A stretch of DNA of 33,620 nucleotides. Origin: Parashewanella hymeniacidonis (GTDB lineage: Bacteria > Pseudomonadota > Gammaproteobacteria > Enterobacterales > Shewanellaceae). The notes under the pieces are model-generated. The model had not been told where the DNA came from, ran no database searches, and worked only from the letters and a program-made list of their open reading frames with translations. The first letter of the stretch is position 1, and each line of letters begins with the position of its first letter. Below, one piece after another: positions 26,001-33,620 of this stretch. The stretch lies in contig NZ_JAFEUN010000050.1 in assembly GCF_016900895.1 (NCBI RefSeq), positions 1 to 33,620 on the forward strand, given 5' to 3'. The position numbers were made by a program, and so were the translations under genes.

Positions 26001-26605
26001 AGCATGGAGCATACAATGCATCCACGGCAACATGTACGATTCAATTTATCATGCCTCATTACATGCCTTCTTCAACGTACTCGATGAATTACATCAAGAT
26101 GAAAGACAAGGCTCTTAATACCCAAGGGGTTTACTTTACTCACCCAGGGCATGGTCTTAGAGATAGTGATGTTGTTACTGATGAGCAACCTCAATCAATT
26201 GAACTAACGACAAATAATCCTGACCTTGAATCACCTGAGCTTGACCTTACTAATATTCAAGTGACCGCAGCGCCAATAAACCCTGCTGCACCTAATGGTG
26301 AAACAGAAGTAACCATCACCTTTAAAGTGCGAGACAATATTTCAGGTTATAATATTGCTTCACTGCAACTGAGAGATCCACAAGGCGTTGAACATCATGA
26401 GTGGGCATACAATGAAGGTACATGGGCTCTATTTCCAACGTCTGATCCTACTCAATGGAAAACATATACTCGTACAATTATACTTCCAGCAGGTTCTGCT
26501 CCAGGTACTTGGGGAGTGAGTGAAATGACCATATATGATCGAGCCGGAAACTTCCAACGAAATGACTTTACAGAAATTGTCCATTTTGATGTTCTTGACG
26601 ATTAA
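23090..26605 (+). CDS. Large lipoprotein with cadherin-like repeats and a HExxH zinc-protease-like domain
   Basis: Predicted 1171-residue lipoprotein. I chose the ATG at 23090 because AGGGGAAG precedes it and it gives a proper signal peptide with lipobox LLSAC (Cys23); the upstream in-frame GTG at 23033 lies inside a palindrome. Next comes a Gly/Pro-rich linker (24-42) and three cadherin-like 'tandem' repeats (about 43-132, 133-226, 227-313) with DADGDSV/DVDSDSV/DVDGDAL and NFNGSDTF/NFNGNDSF motifs, probably calcium-binding. A carboxypeptidase-regulatory-like segment is around 314-370. A central zincin-like region has HEKAH at 682-686 and NEDMAETVAYF with Glu734/Glu738, the latter a good third zinc ligand. 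C-terminal beta-rich modules follow (about 800-1171). No established protease family was recognised. It is probably surface or periplasmic, and monocistronic with its own terminator. Confidence 0.85.
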   Translation: MFTRHNYKHLSATIGSILLLSACGGGSSDKDDATKPTPPPSGNTAPTLIVSQFTVDEDDMLTSKINFSDADGDSVTLTVVSQPENGTLSVSNNGNFDYLPKQNFNGSDTFTVKASDGTDESAAVAFNIEVNPVNDAPTVSVEQFSIDEDEDKALTSTINFTDVDSDSVTIELVSETQNGELTLSADGMFSYSPNINFNGNDSFSVKASDGDAQSSVTVFNIEIAPVNDAPTIDDIEPLSSKNTVIEFTIPATDVDGDALSYSTSAEPKYGTLSISEAGIATYTPIEGAAGEESFQITASDNHESASTTVTIENNLAYEGQVNVDDLADVQVFLTSPSLLLQTTPASDGSFKFYTASEQAFAVKAQKAGYQAAPAKFIDPNAQQANSASFSAQTESNDDNVFELTKIEGDTFTYHWAEDQSTAGTEYSANVNQAIAIEFLDEEITPIDQAAADKLRHDYNVVLVDSESGTWSQEHAYRILETMKSIPQIQRNSYKTQTLKASKWQLTQDFLQDDIRISESNGFKSVTISIAAFVNATPKVALADGRRGVFYSQRLHHALVRYVTNNGQDKTAVEKILNDRFGISSKISSYPTLTQNTTNEGAGRFQQFHSDEIVRIINMFEEMPKGMHKLADLKYLARRLNGTPHPLYPTAAAVAWPSETYIEFMETAFTASTVAHVHRLIIHEKAHFLWANHFDQALKDDWIELGGWYFENNEWFTTKQTEFVSAYSHSENPNEDMAETVAYFIVNPDKLRSRSLAKYEFVRDRIMQGSFYLSQIRDDLTFQVYNLFPDYVFPGKINQIDISVEGAADEDKTVTVELKLHALDNQLEGAKHAYTRIFSETGTYVDLYLYPTNGQNLGTTLKGSFTLSKRAKNGFWRPDQIVISDEVGNERYAGANDFGWKLFVNNSLEDIIPPQYIANTASLSKVTTTREGNEVQIITAEWEVDENAEMANNGACYASMNDQIPDTYRVEEHGAYNASTATCTIQFIMPHYMPSSTYSMNYIKMKDKALNTQGVYFTHPGHGLRDSDVVTDEQPQSIELTTNNPDLESPELDLTNIQVTAAPINPAAPNGETEVTITFKVRDNISGYNIASLQLRDPQGVEHHEWAYNEGTWALFPTSDPTQWKTYTRTIILPAGSAPGTWGVSEMTIYDRAGNFQRNDFTEIVHFDVLDD

Positions 26606-26628
26606 TTCCTTCAAAACAGCCTAAAATG

Positions 26629-26664
26629 AACATCCGAACTCAGCAATGACTCGGATGTTTTTTT
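26629..26664 (+). terminator. Intrinsic terminator after the zincin lipoprotein
   Basis: AACATCCGA (26629-26637) pairs with TCGGATGTT (26651-26659), 13-base loop, continuing into a T-run to 26664. It separates the lipoprotein gene from the following ABC unit. Confidence 0.85.
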
Positions 26665-26766
26665 ATTCAACACAAAAAATTCACAAATAATTACATATTG
26701 CAAAATGATTAAGTGGGCTGTTACTGATAGCATTTAACACTTTTACAACAATATGGATTTGTTAAG

Positions 26767-27648
26767 ATGCTAAAAATCACAGGGCTAACTAAAACCTACG
26801 ACAATGGGGTTAAGGCGCTTGATGGCGTAAACCTTAATATAGACAAAGGCATGTTTGGTTTACTTGGACCAAACGGCGCCGGGAAGTCATCATTAATGAG
26901 AACGATCGCTGGACTGCAAGATGCGGATGCTGGTTCAATCAACTTTAACGGTATTGACGTTCTCTCAGACCCACAATCTCTGCGTAAAACGTTAGGTTAT
27001 TTACCGCAAGATTTTAATGTCTATCCAAGAATCAGTGCATTCGATTTATTAGATCACTTAGCCATACTTAAAGGCTTAAATAACAAGAAAGAGCGTAAAG
27101 AAGTTGTCGAAAACTTACTGGCTCACACCAACCTCTTCCAGCATAAGAATAAAGCTGTTAGTGGATTCTCAGGTGGTATGCGTCAACGCTTTGGTATTGC
27201 TCAGGCTTTATTGGGTGATCCTCAATTATTGATTGTCGATGAGCCAACAGCAGGGCTTGATCCTGAAGAGCGTAACCGTTTCCATAATTTACTTGTTAGC
27301 TTAGGCGAAGAAAAAGTCATTATCCTTTCTACACATATCGTGGAAGATGTATCTGAACTTTGCTCAAATATGGCTGTACTGGCATCCGGTAAAATCTTGT
27401 TAGAAGGCCACCCTCAGCAGTTAGTTCATTCATTGAATGATCAAATTTGGACCAAAACTTGTAGCCAACAAGAGGCACAGGAGTTGGAATCTCAACTTTC
27501 GGTGATCTCAAAGCGCTTATTTGCGGGTAAAACCATCATTAATGTATTGGAATCAGAATGCCCTGATGGATTCACTCCTGCACAAGCTGACTTAGAAGAT
27601 TTGTATTTCTCTACCTTACACAACCACCGCAATCCAACAGCGGCATAA
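26767..27648 (+). CDS. ABC transporter ATP-binding protein
   Basis: Cytoplasmic ATPase for the permease-peptidase encoded next. The 293 residues have Walker A GPNGAGKS (34-41), Q-loop LPQD (79-82), signature FSGGMRQR (134-141), Walker B LLIVDEP (154-160), D-loop GLDP and switch His190 in STHIVEDV. It is of the ABC-2/CcmA-like exporter class; the roughly 80 residues after the nucleotide-binding domain are divergent. Ten bases separate it from the next gene, with AAGGGAAG as that gene's ribosome site, so the two form an operon. The substrate cannot be inferred from sequence. Confidence 0.93.
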   Translation: MLKITGLTKTYDNGVKALDGVNLNIDKGMFGLLGPNGAGKSSLMRTIAGLQDADAGSINFNGIDVLSDPQSLRKTLGYLPQDFNVYPRISAFDLLDHLAILKGLNNKKERKEVVENLLAHTNLFQHKNKAVSGFSGGMRQRFGIAQALLGDPQLLIVDEPTAGLDPEERNRFHNLLVSLGEEKVIILSTHIVEDVSELCSNMAVLASGKILLEGHPQQLVHSLNDQIWTKTCSQQEAQELESQLSVISKRLFAGKTIINVLESECPDGFTPAQADLEDLYFSTLHNHRNPTAA

Positions 27649-27658
27649 GGGAAGCGAC

Positions 27659-30600
27659 ATGTTTCTATCAAGTTTAACATTTGAATGGCGGTATTATATC
27701 CGTCAACCTTCTTTCTATGTCGTTGCTACACTTTTTTTCCTGCTGAGTTTTTTATCTGTCGCATCTAATAACGTGGTTATTGGCGGTGGTGGGGAAGTAA
27801 TGAAAAATAGTGCTTACAATGTCGCTTTAGCCGTAACGGTAATGACTTTCATTGCTATGTTCGCTGTGGTTAACTTCATTGGTAGCACTGCAATTCGTAA
27901 CCACCAGCACCAAATGGAAGAGTTAGTCTACAGTAAACCTTTAAACCCTCTTTCTTACCAATTGGGAAGGTTGCTTGGCAGTTATGCCGTTGTTCTAACG
28001 ACGTTTGCTTTTATTCCACTCGGCTTATTACTTGGCACGTTCATGCCTTGGCTTGACCAAACTCGCCTAGGTCCGGTTGAACTGTATTATTACATTCAGC
28101 CTTTCTTTGTAATCGCCGTTCCAAGCTTATTTCTGATCTCTGTAATGTTCTATGCAATGGCGAATCGTTTTCGTTCGTTAATGGCGTTATATCTAACTGC
28201 CGTCGCCATGTTAGTACTCTACAACATCGCAGGTGAGCTCTTTAGCCAACCTCAGTATCGTGAAATGGCAGCAATGCTCGACCCATTTGGTCGTTTTACT
28301 TTTGCTGAGATCACTCGATATTGGACGATTGCTGAAAAGAACACTCAAGTATTACCTCTTGAAGGTTTATTGCTTCAAAATCGCTTAATTTGGTTAGCAT
28401 TAGCTCTCGTCATTCTTTTTGTATCAGGTATTGCAAAACAACCGACCCTAAGCAAAAAGAAGGATAAAAAAGCAGGTAAAGTTGAAACAGCACCAGAATT
28501 AAAGCCACTGGCAGAACTTGCACGTTCAACTTCGCCAAATAATCTGGCGCAGTTTGTAACTCGAGTAAAGTTTGAAGTTCGACAAGTCATCTTTAGTGCG
28601 CCTTTCCTTGTGCTTGGTTTGCTCACTGTCTTCAACCTTGTTGGACCAATGTTCGACGATTTCGGTTGGTACGGAACTTCAAATTGGCCGCTAACTGCTG
28701 CAATGGTCAGCGACATCACGGGTGCAACAAGTTTGCTGATGGTCATCATCTTAATCTATTACAGTGGTGAAATTGTATGGCGTGAGCGTACCTCTGGTAT
28801 GGGTGACATCATTGACAGCTTACCGGTAAAAAACATCAGTTTTTGGACGTCTAAGTTACTTGCTGTTGCTATGGTCATGGCGTCACTGTATGTCATTTCA
28901 ATGGTCACGACCATTTTGTTCCAGTTGCTTAAAGGCCAAGGACATTTGGAGCTATCGCAATATGCGATTCGATTGAGTTACTTCTATTTACTGCCGCTAC
29001 TCATGAGCGCAGTAATGGCGTTCTTTCTGCAAGTTTTATCGCCAAATAAATACATGGGAATGGCACTGTTTGTCGCCTACTTCTTAACCACGTTTATTAT
29101 GGCGAATTGGGGCTTAGGTCATAGCTTGTATAACTTTTCAGCATCTCCTACCACTTCATATTCAGACTTAAACCAGTACGGGATCAGTCTGGCATCGCAC
29201 AGTTGGTATATGCTGTATTGGGGCGCATTCAGTACCATACTCTTTGTTATCGGCTTTGGGTTATATCATCGTGGTCCCAAGCAACCGCTAAAAGCACGTT
29301 TTAAATCACTTGGCTATCAAATTGGGTTTACTGGTAAAGCAACGATAGCAGCCAGTTTAATCGTGTTTATCTCAACCGGTAGCTTTTTGTATTACCAAAC
29401 TAATGTGGTGAACAGCTATCAAACAAGAGATGAAAGCTTAGATTCACGTGCTGACTATGAAAAAGACTTTAAACAGTTCCAATCACTGCCTTTGCTGACC
29501 ACAACTAAAGTCAATGCAAACGTTAATATTTTTCCTCAAGAGAGAATGATAGAAGCAGACTTTGATATCACGTGGCAGAATCGATCAGGTCATGCGATTG
29601 ATAAAATCCTTGTCAGCCTACCTTCTCATACACGAATTGAAGATTTAGCCATTTCGATTCCAAATGCATCTTTGGGTGAATTTGAATCAAAATACGACAC
29701 AGCATGGTTGACCTTTAGTAAGCCTGTTAAACCCGCTGAGACGGTACAAGGTACTATTCAACTGACACGTAAAACAGTCGGTATTGAAGAATCCGGTATT
29801 GATTATGCGGTACTGCAGAATGGTACCTTCATTAATAACGCAAGTTTACTGCCGAGTTTTGGCTATAACGAAAATGCCGAGCTTTCCGACCGCCATGAAC
29901 GTACCAAGCGTGGTCTAGAAGAAAAGGCTCGCAGTAACAAACTTGAAGATGAAAACTTCCATCACCAAAACTTCTTTGGCGTTGACGGTAACTTCATTAA
30001 GTTTGAAACTACGGTTTCGACTTCTGGTAATCAAATTGCACTTGCACCAGGGTATTTGCAAAGAGAGTGGCAACAAGATGGCCGTAACTATTTCCATTAC
30101 AAAATGGATAAACCTATGGTTAACTTTTATGCTTTTATCTCCGCAAAGTATGAAGTGAAAAAAGAGCAATACAAAGGCATCAATATTGAGGTGTATCACC
30201 ACCCTACCCATAAGTGGAATGTTGATCGCATGATTGAGTCGGTTAAAGATTCAATAGACTATTTTTCTGAGAGCTTTGGTCCATATCAGCATAAGCAAAT
30301 GCGTATTATGGAGTTCCCTGCCTATCGCTCATTTGCACAGAGTTTTGCGAATACGGTGCCTTACTCAGAAAGTATTGGTTTCATCACCGACTTACGTGAT
30401 CCTGACAATATCGACCCTGTGTATTACGTCACAGCGCATGAAGTCGCTCACCAATGGTGGGGACATCAAGTCGGTGCCGCTAACGTTCAAGGTAGTGCTG
30501 TAATTTCAGAGTCACTTTCTCAATATGCGGCATTAATGGTGCTTGAGAAAAAGTATGGGAAGAACATGCTCCGTAAATTTATGAAGCATGAACTGGATAG

Positions 30601-31222
30601 ATACCTGCGTGGTCGCTCAAATGAACGCATTAAAGAGATGCCACTGCTGCGTAGTGAAAATCAAAGTTATATTCACTACCAAAAGGGATCTGTCATTATG
30701 ATGGCGCTGAAAGACGCATTAGGTGAAGCACGCTTAAATGCGAACTTAAAAGCCTTCTTAGAGCGTTATAAATATCGTAATGATCCATATCCAACAACGC
30801 TCGACTTAGTCAGCTACATCAAAAGTGGATTAAACGAAGAGCAAGCACGGCTAGTAGATAATTCGTTTAATGAAATCTCCATTTACGACTTACGAGTACA
30901 GGACGCTCAAATTGCCAAGTTAGACAATGGTAATTATCAAGTGGATATGACGGTATTTGCATCTCGTAAATCAGCATCAGGAAAAGGTGAAGAAACAGAA
31001 CAGCAATTAGATAATCTTATCGATATTGGTATCTTCAGCCATGACCCTGAAAAGTTGACTGATGATGCTCAAGTTTTACTTTTAGAGAAACATCACATTA
31101 TGTCTGGTGAGAATAAACTGAGCTTTGAGGTTAAAGCGGATTCAGAGCCTAAATTCTTAGGTGTTGATCCATTTATTAAGCTCGTTGATAGAGATTCTAA
31201 AGATAATATCTATAAGCTTTAA
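27659..31222 (+). CDS. ABC-2 permease fused to an M1-type aminopeptidase domain
   Basis: A 1187-residue integral membrane protein. Residues about 1-595 hold twelve or thirteen membrane helices in two ABC-2-like halves (first about 15-260, second about 305-590), the halves meeting at a Lys-rich loop (KKKDKKAGK). Residues about 600-1187 form an M1-metallopeptidase-like domain, presumably periplasmic. It has HEVAHQWWGH (zinc ligands His927 and His931, general base Glu928), candidate third ligand Glu951 in ISESLSQYA, and YQKGS with Tyr1007 at the expected catalytic tyrosine position. The canonical GxMEN exopeptidase motif is replaced by RIMEFP (882-887). Its partner ATPase lies 10 bases upstream. 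Similar fusions are known, mostly annotated only as ABC permease/M1 aminopeptidase; the physiological role is undefined. Confidence 0.92.
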   Translation: MFLSSLTFEWRYYIRQPSFYVVATLFFLLSFLSVASNNVVIGGGGEVMKNSAYNVALAVTVMTFIAMFAVVNFIGSTAIRNHQHQMEELVYSKPLNPLSYQLGRLLGSYAVVLTTFAFIPLGLLLGTFMPWLDQTRLGPVELYYYIQPFFVIAVPSLFLISVMFYAMANRFRSLMALYLTAVAMLVLYNIAGELFSQPQYREMAAMLDPFGRFTFAEITRYWTIAEKNTQVLPLEGLLLQNRLIWLALALVILFVSGIAKQPTLSKKKDKKAGKVETAPELKPLAELARSTSPNNLAQFVTRVKFEVRQVIFSAPFLVLGLLTVFNLVGPMFDDFGWYGTSNWPLTAAMVSDITGATSLLMVIILIYYSGEIVWRERTSGMGDIIDSLPVKNISFWTSKLLAVAMVMASLYVISMVTTILFQLLKGQGHLELSQYAIRLSYFYLLPLLMSAVMAFFLQVLSPNKYMGMALFVAYFLTTFIMANWGLGHSLYNFSASPTTSYSDLNQYGISLASHSWYMLYWGAFSTILFVIGFGLYHRGPKQPLKARFKSLGYQIGFTGKATIAASLIVFISTGSFLYYQTNVVNSYQTRDESLDSRADYEKDFKQFQSLPLLTTTKVNANVNIFPQERMIEADFDITWQNRSGHAIDKILVSLPSHTRIEDLAISIPNASLGEFESKYDTAWLTFSKPVKPAETVQGTIQLTRKTVGIEESGIDYAVLQNGTFINNASLLPSFGYNENAELSDRHERTKRGLEEKARSNKLEDENFHHQNFFGVDGNFIKFETTVSTSGNQIALAPGYLQREWQQDGRNYFHYKMDKPMVNFYAFISAKYEVKKEQYKGINIEVYHHPTHKWNVDRMIESVKDSIDYFSESFGPYQHKQMRIMEFPAYRSFAQSFANTVPYSESIGFITDLRDPDNIDPVYYVTAHEVAHQWWGHQVGAANVQGSAVISESLSQYAALMVLEKKYGKNMLRKFMKHELDRYLRGRSNERIKEMPLLRSENQSYIHYQKGSVIMMALKDALGEARLNANLKAFLERYKYRNDPYPTTLDLVSYIKSGLNEEQARLVDNSFNEISIYDLRVQDAQIAKLDNGNYQVDMTVFASRKSASGKGEETEQQLDNLIDIGIFSHDPEKLTDDAQVLLLEKHHIMSGENKLSFEVKADSEPKFLGVDPFIKLVDRDSKDNIYKL

Positions 31223-31242
31223 GCATTTCTTAAAACTTTAAT

Positions 31243-31271
31243 AAAAAGCAGCCTAAATTGGCTGCTTTTTT
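31243..31271 (+). terminator. Intrinsic terminator after the ABC/M1 unit
   Basis: AAAAAGCAGCC (31243-31253), 6-base loop TAAATT, GGCTGCTTTTT (31260-31270), T-run. It is 20 bases past the stop. Confidence 0.92.
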
Positions 31272-31344
31272 ATCAATTTTTCTGCTAAGATCCCCCGCTT
31301 TGAATTTTTCATCCTAATCACATTTAACTTTAATTAGAGGTCAG

Positions 31345-32904
31345 ATGTTCGACTTAATTCGTCACAAAACTGCTAGCTCTAAAGCCGATATTTTATCGGG
31401 GCTTACCGTGGCCTTAGCTTTAGTGCCTGAAGCTGTTGCTTTTGCATTCGTTGCGGGTGTAGAGCCAATGGTTGGCTTATATGCGGCTTTCATCATGGGT
31501 TTAGTTACCGCTGTTATTGGCGGTCGTCCTGGTATGATTTCAGGTGCAACGGGCGCTATGGCTGTTGTAATGGTTGCTCTAGTAGCGCAGCATGGTGTTC
31601 AATACCTTTTTGCTGCCGTCGTGCTTGCAGGTATTATTCAAGTTCTGGCCGGTGTATTTAAACTCGGTAAATTCATTCGCATTGTTCCCTACCCTGTAAT
31701 GATAGGTTTTGTGAACGGTCTTGCGATTGTGATTTTCCTTGCTCAGCTTGGCCAGTTCCAAGTCCCTGACGCAGCTGGCATTATGCAATGGCTACCTGCG
31801 AACCAACTAATGGTCATGCTTGGACTGGTTGCATTAACCATGTTCATCATTCACTTTTTACCGAAAGTGACTACTGCAATCCCATCTTCACTTGCTGCCA
31901 TCTTAACGGTAACCGCAATTGTGGTTGGTATGGATTTAGATACACGTAATGTATTGGACTTCCTTCGCTCAATGAGTGGTGATGTAAATGCAACCATTGC
32001 TGGTTCGTTACCAACATTTTCTATCCCATCTGTTCCATTTAATATGGAAACACTGATGGTCATCCTGCCTTACTCTGCAATTCTTGCAGCGGTTGGTTTG
32101 ATTGAGTCGCTTCTAACACTGACTGTTGTTGATGAAATGACTCAAACTCGTGGTAAAGGTAACAAAGAGTGTGTGGGCCAAGGTATCGGTAACATTACCA
32201 GTGGTTTCTTCGGTGCTATGGGTGGTTGTGCGATGATTGGTCAATCTATGATCAACATTAACTCTGGCGGTCGTGGTCGTTTATCAGGTATCACTGCAGC
32301 ATTAGCCTTATTAGCATTCATCCTATTCGGGGCAGCTTTTATTGAAATGATCCCATTAGCTGCATTGGTTGGTGTGATGTTTATGGTTGTGCTTGGTACA
32401 TTCGAATGGGCCAGCTTCAAAGTCATGCGTAAAGTGCCTAAGCACGATGCTTTCGTCATCATTTTAGTAACAGTAGTTACGGTATTTACTGACTTAGCCT
32501 TTGCTGTATTTGTTGGTGTGATTGTATCTGCATTGGTTTTCGCTTGGGAACACGCAAAGCACATTAACGTGCAAACCGATACTGATGCTAACGGCTGGAA
32601 AGTTTATCGCCTTAATGGTCCATTATTCTTTGGATCAATCTCTAACTTCTTAGAGTTATTTGATGCAAAGAGCGACCCAGACGATGTGATTGTTGACTTT
32701 CAAAACTCTCGTGTAGCCGACCATTCAGCTCTTGATGCCATTGATACACTGGCAGAAAGATACATGAATGAAGGCAAGCGTTTGCACTTACGTCACTTGA
32801 GTGGCGATTGTAAACAGCTACTGAGTAAAGCTGGCGACTTAGTTGAGGTGAACTTAATTGAAGATCCGCATTACCACATTGCTGATGATAAACTAGATTC
32901 ATAA
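31345..32904 (+). CDS. SulP-family anion transporter with C-terminal STAS domain
   Basis: Inner-membrane SLC26/SulP carrier for sulfate, bicarbonate or dicarboxylates. The 519 residues start with the family signature DILSGLTVALALVPEAVAFAF (helix 1) and GGRPGMISGATGAMAVVM (about 59-76, helix 3 region). A later block is GQGIGNITSGFFGAMGGCAMIGQSMININSGGRGRLSG. A short STAS domain (about 425-519, with DDVIVDFQNSRVADHSALDAI) follows. It is slightly shorter than E. coli DauA (559). The closest known groups include both sulfate and bicarbonate carriers, so the substrate is left open. AGAGG precedes the ATG. It is monocistronic. Confidence 0.93.
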   Translation: MFDLIRHKTASSKADILSGLTVALALVPEAVAFAFVAGVEPMVGLYAAFIMGLVTAVIGGRPGMISGATGAMAVVMVALVAQHGVQYLFAAVVLAGIIQVLAGVFKLGKFIRIVPYPVMIGFVNGLAIVIFLAQLGQFQVPDAAGIMQWLPANQLMVMLGLVALTMFIIHFLPKVTTAIPSSLAAILTVTAIVVGMDLDTRNVLDFLRSMSGDVNATIAGSLPTFSIPSVPFNMETLMVILPYSAILAAVGLIESLLTLTVVDEMTQTRGKGNKECVGQGIGNITSGFFGAMGGCAMIGQSMININSGGRGRLSGITAALALLAFILFGAAFIEMIPLAALVGVMFMVVLGTFEWASFKVMRKVPKHDAFVIILVTVVTVFTDLAFAVFVGVIVSALVFAWEHAKHINVQTDTDANGWKVYRLNGPLFFGSISNFLELFDAKSDPDDVIVDFQNSRVADHSALDAIDTLAERYMNEGKRLHLRHLSGDCKQLLSKAGDLVEVNLIEDPHYHIADDKLDS

Positions 32905-32912
32905 CAATAAAT

Positions 32913-32932
32913 GCTCTCATGATTATGGGAGC
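32913..32932 (+). other. Small hairpin after the SulP gene
   Basis: GCTCTCAT (32913-32920) pairs with ATGGGAGC (32925-32932), one T-G wobble and a 4-base loop. There is no T-run; the real terminator follows 20 bases on. Confidence 0.4.
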
Positions 32933-32951
32933 TGAATGACAATGATACAAC

Positions 32952-32985
32952 AGCCGAGTTAGTTAAATACCGACTCGGCTTTTTT
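32952..32985 (+). terminator. Intrinsic terminator after the SulP gene
   Basis: AGCCGAGT (32952-32959) pairs with ACTCGGCT (32973-32980), followed by five further T. It also faces the convergent DTW gene, ending 25 bases before that gene's stop. Confidence 0.88.
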
Positions 32986-33010
32986 GTATGTATTTTTAGA
33001 AAATTTACTT

Positions 33011-33475
33011 TTAGTTTACAGCAACAAACGCCTCAAACTCAGACTGCAATTCCTCAGCTGTTGAGACTATACCTTTAGCTTTCAGCAACTCAATAACACA
33101 TTCAGCAGTACATAAACCATTCGGTTTTTGATTGCGCCTCAATTGATAAATGGATTTTGTAGAGGTTTCAATTTTCACTTTGGGAAGATCTTTTAGATAT
33201 GCACTTTTATTGTATATTTTCTGCGCTTCTTGCCATGTACCATCCAGCACAATATAGCTATCAAAATCAGTTTCAGCGGAGACGACTTCACTGTATTCTG
33301 TAGGATAAAGCAGCGCAACTTTACCATTTTCAATTTGTGCTAGTAACTCAGGATCAGGATTCTTCCTTTCCCAAACCACAACACGAGCATTTTCGCCCAA
33401 AACATCAGAAACCAAAACACCAGTATTGGTCTTTTTTGAAACTTCACGTTCATGAGTTAAGAGGATTATATTCAT
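33011..33475 (-). CDS. Short DTW-domain protein (tRNA-uridine aminocarboxypropyltransferase family)
   Basis: Member of the DTW family, whose characterised members (E. coli TapT, also called TuaA) transfer an aminocarboxypropyl group from S-adenosylmethionine to uridine 47 of tRNA. The naming motif is YIVLDGTWQEAQKIYNKS, with Asp-x-Thr-Trp, followed by SIYQLRRNQKPNGLCTAE, the second family block. At 154 residues it lacks the N-terminal cysteine cluster of full-length TapT, so activity is uncertain. I chose the ATG at 33475 because MNIILLTHEREVSKKTNTG is the family-like N-terminus; another in-frame ATG at 33499 would add eight residues and abuts a repeat. Neither has a good ribosome site. The element starting at 33501 must have displaced or replaced the original upstream region. 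Confidence 0.8.
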   Translation of the reverse strand: MNIILLTHEREVSKKTNTGVLVSDVLGENARVVVWERKNPDPELLAQIENGKVALLYPTEYSEVVSAETDFDSYIVLDGTWQEAQKIYNKSAYLKDLPKVKIETSTKSIYQLRRNQKPNGLCTAECVIELLKAKGIVSTAEELQSEFEAFVAVN

Positions 33476-33500
33476 GTTTAAAATTAATAAGATGTCCATC

Positions 33501-33620
33501 TATACCCATGATACTTGAAGATGCATGTTTCAGGACTTTTTCAGCGCCAATTCTTTGAGGCGCATTAGCGAAGGAATATCGGGATTCTTTCGAGCTAATG
33601 TAACAAAGAAGAATTGTCGC
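33501..33620. mobile_element. Family A miniature inverted-repeat element, cut by the window end
   Basis: 120 bases starting TATACCCATGATACTTGAAG and matching the reverse complement of 17065-17184 at 118 of 120 positions by eye. It has the same internal GCGCCAATTC hairpin arm. The rest continues beyond the window. High identity between copies suggests recent movement or gene conversion. Confidence 0.88.

Noticed and set aside
33501-33545. Outward promoter from the family A end towards the DTW gene
   Set aside because: TATCAT could serve as -10, but the hexamer 17 bases upstream (GTCCTG) is unlike a -35.

Overview
The window looks like chromosomal DNA from a marine gammaproteobacterium of the order Alteromonadales, probably close to Shewanella or Psychrobium. 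The evidence is a moderately AT-rich composition (about 40% GC by eye), the gene neighbourhood bkdA1-bkdA2-bkdB / astE / msrA / pgm-seqA / ybfF / ybfE-fldA / earP-efp / cysB / yejK-yejL-yejM, and an elongation factor P of the Arg32 (EarP-rhamnosylated) type, as known in Shewanella, rather than the lysylated type of Vibrio and enterics. Most of the window is housekeeping; the accessory content is the repeats and a few poorly characterised proteins.

Layout. 1-221: end of an unidentified open frame, possibly a transposase tail. 222-3925 (minus): branched-chain 2-oxoacid dehydrogenase operon bkdA1-bkdA2-bkdB, with a perfect 16-bp palindrome inside its likely promoter. 4097-5131 (minus): astE. 5361-5840 (plus): msrA, overlapping convergently a 711-residue protein I do not recognise (5830-7965, minus). 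8191-10398 (minus): seqA-pgm, ending in a strong hairpin. 10630-12642 (plus): ybfF, then a small DUF2788-type membrane protein, ybfE and fldA, closed by a clear terminator. 12700-14640 (plus): earP and efp, an enzyme/substrate pair. 14729-15703 (minus): cysB. 16077-16856 (plus): a membrane-anchored coiled-coil protein. 17261-18748 (plus): a secreted PhoPQ-activated-pathogenicity-related (PqaA-type) hydrolase. 18936-22157: yejK diverging from yejL-yejM. 22177-22596: yjbQ.

The right third holds the least ordinary material. There is a 1171-residue lipoprotein with three cadherin-like repeats, a central HEKAH zinc-protease motif and C-terminal beta-rich modules (23090-26605). It is followed by an independently terminated two-gene unit: an ABC ATPase (26767-27648) and a 1187-residue protein fusing two ABC-2 permease halves to an M1-type peptidase domain (27659-31222). 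A SulP anion transporter (31345-32904) and a short DTW-domain protein (33011-33475, minus) close the window.

Two families of miniature inverted-repeat elements without coding capacity lie between genes. Family A has TATACCCATGATAC ends: one complete 267-bp copy at 16918-17184, one cut by the window end at 33501-33620, isolated ends at 14694 and 20286, and a possible eroded piece near 13962. Family B has TATACCAA/AATACCAA ends and one copy of about 266 bp at 22651-22916. They are why several intergenic gaps here are unusually long. No tRNA, rRNA, CRISPR array, integrase or intact insertion sequence was seen.
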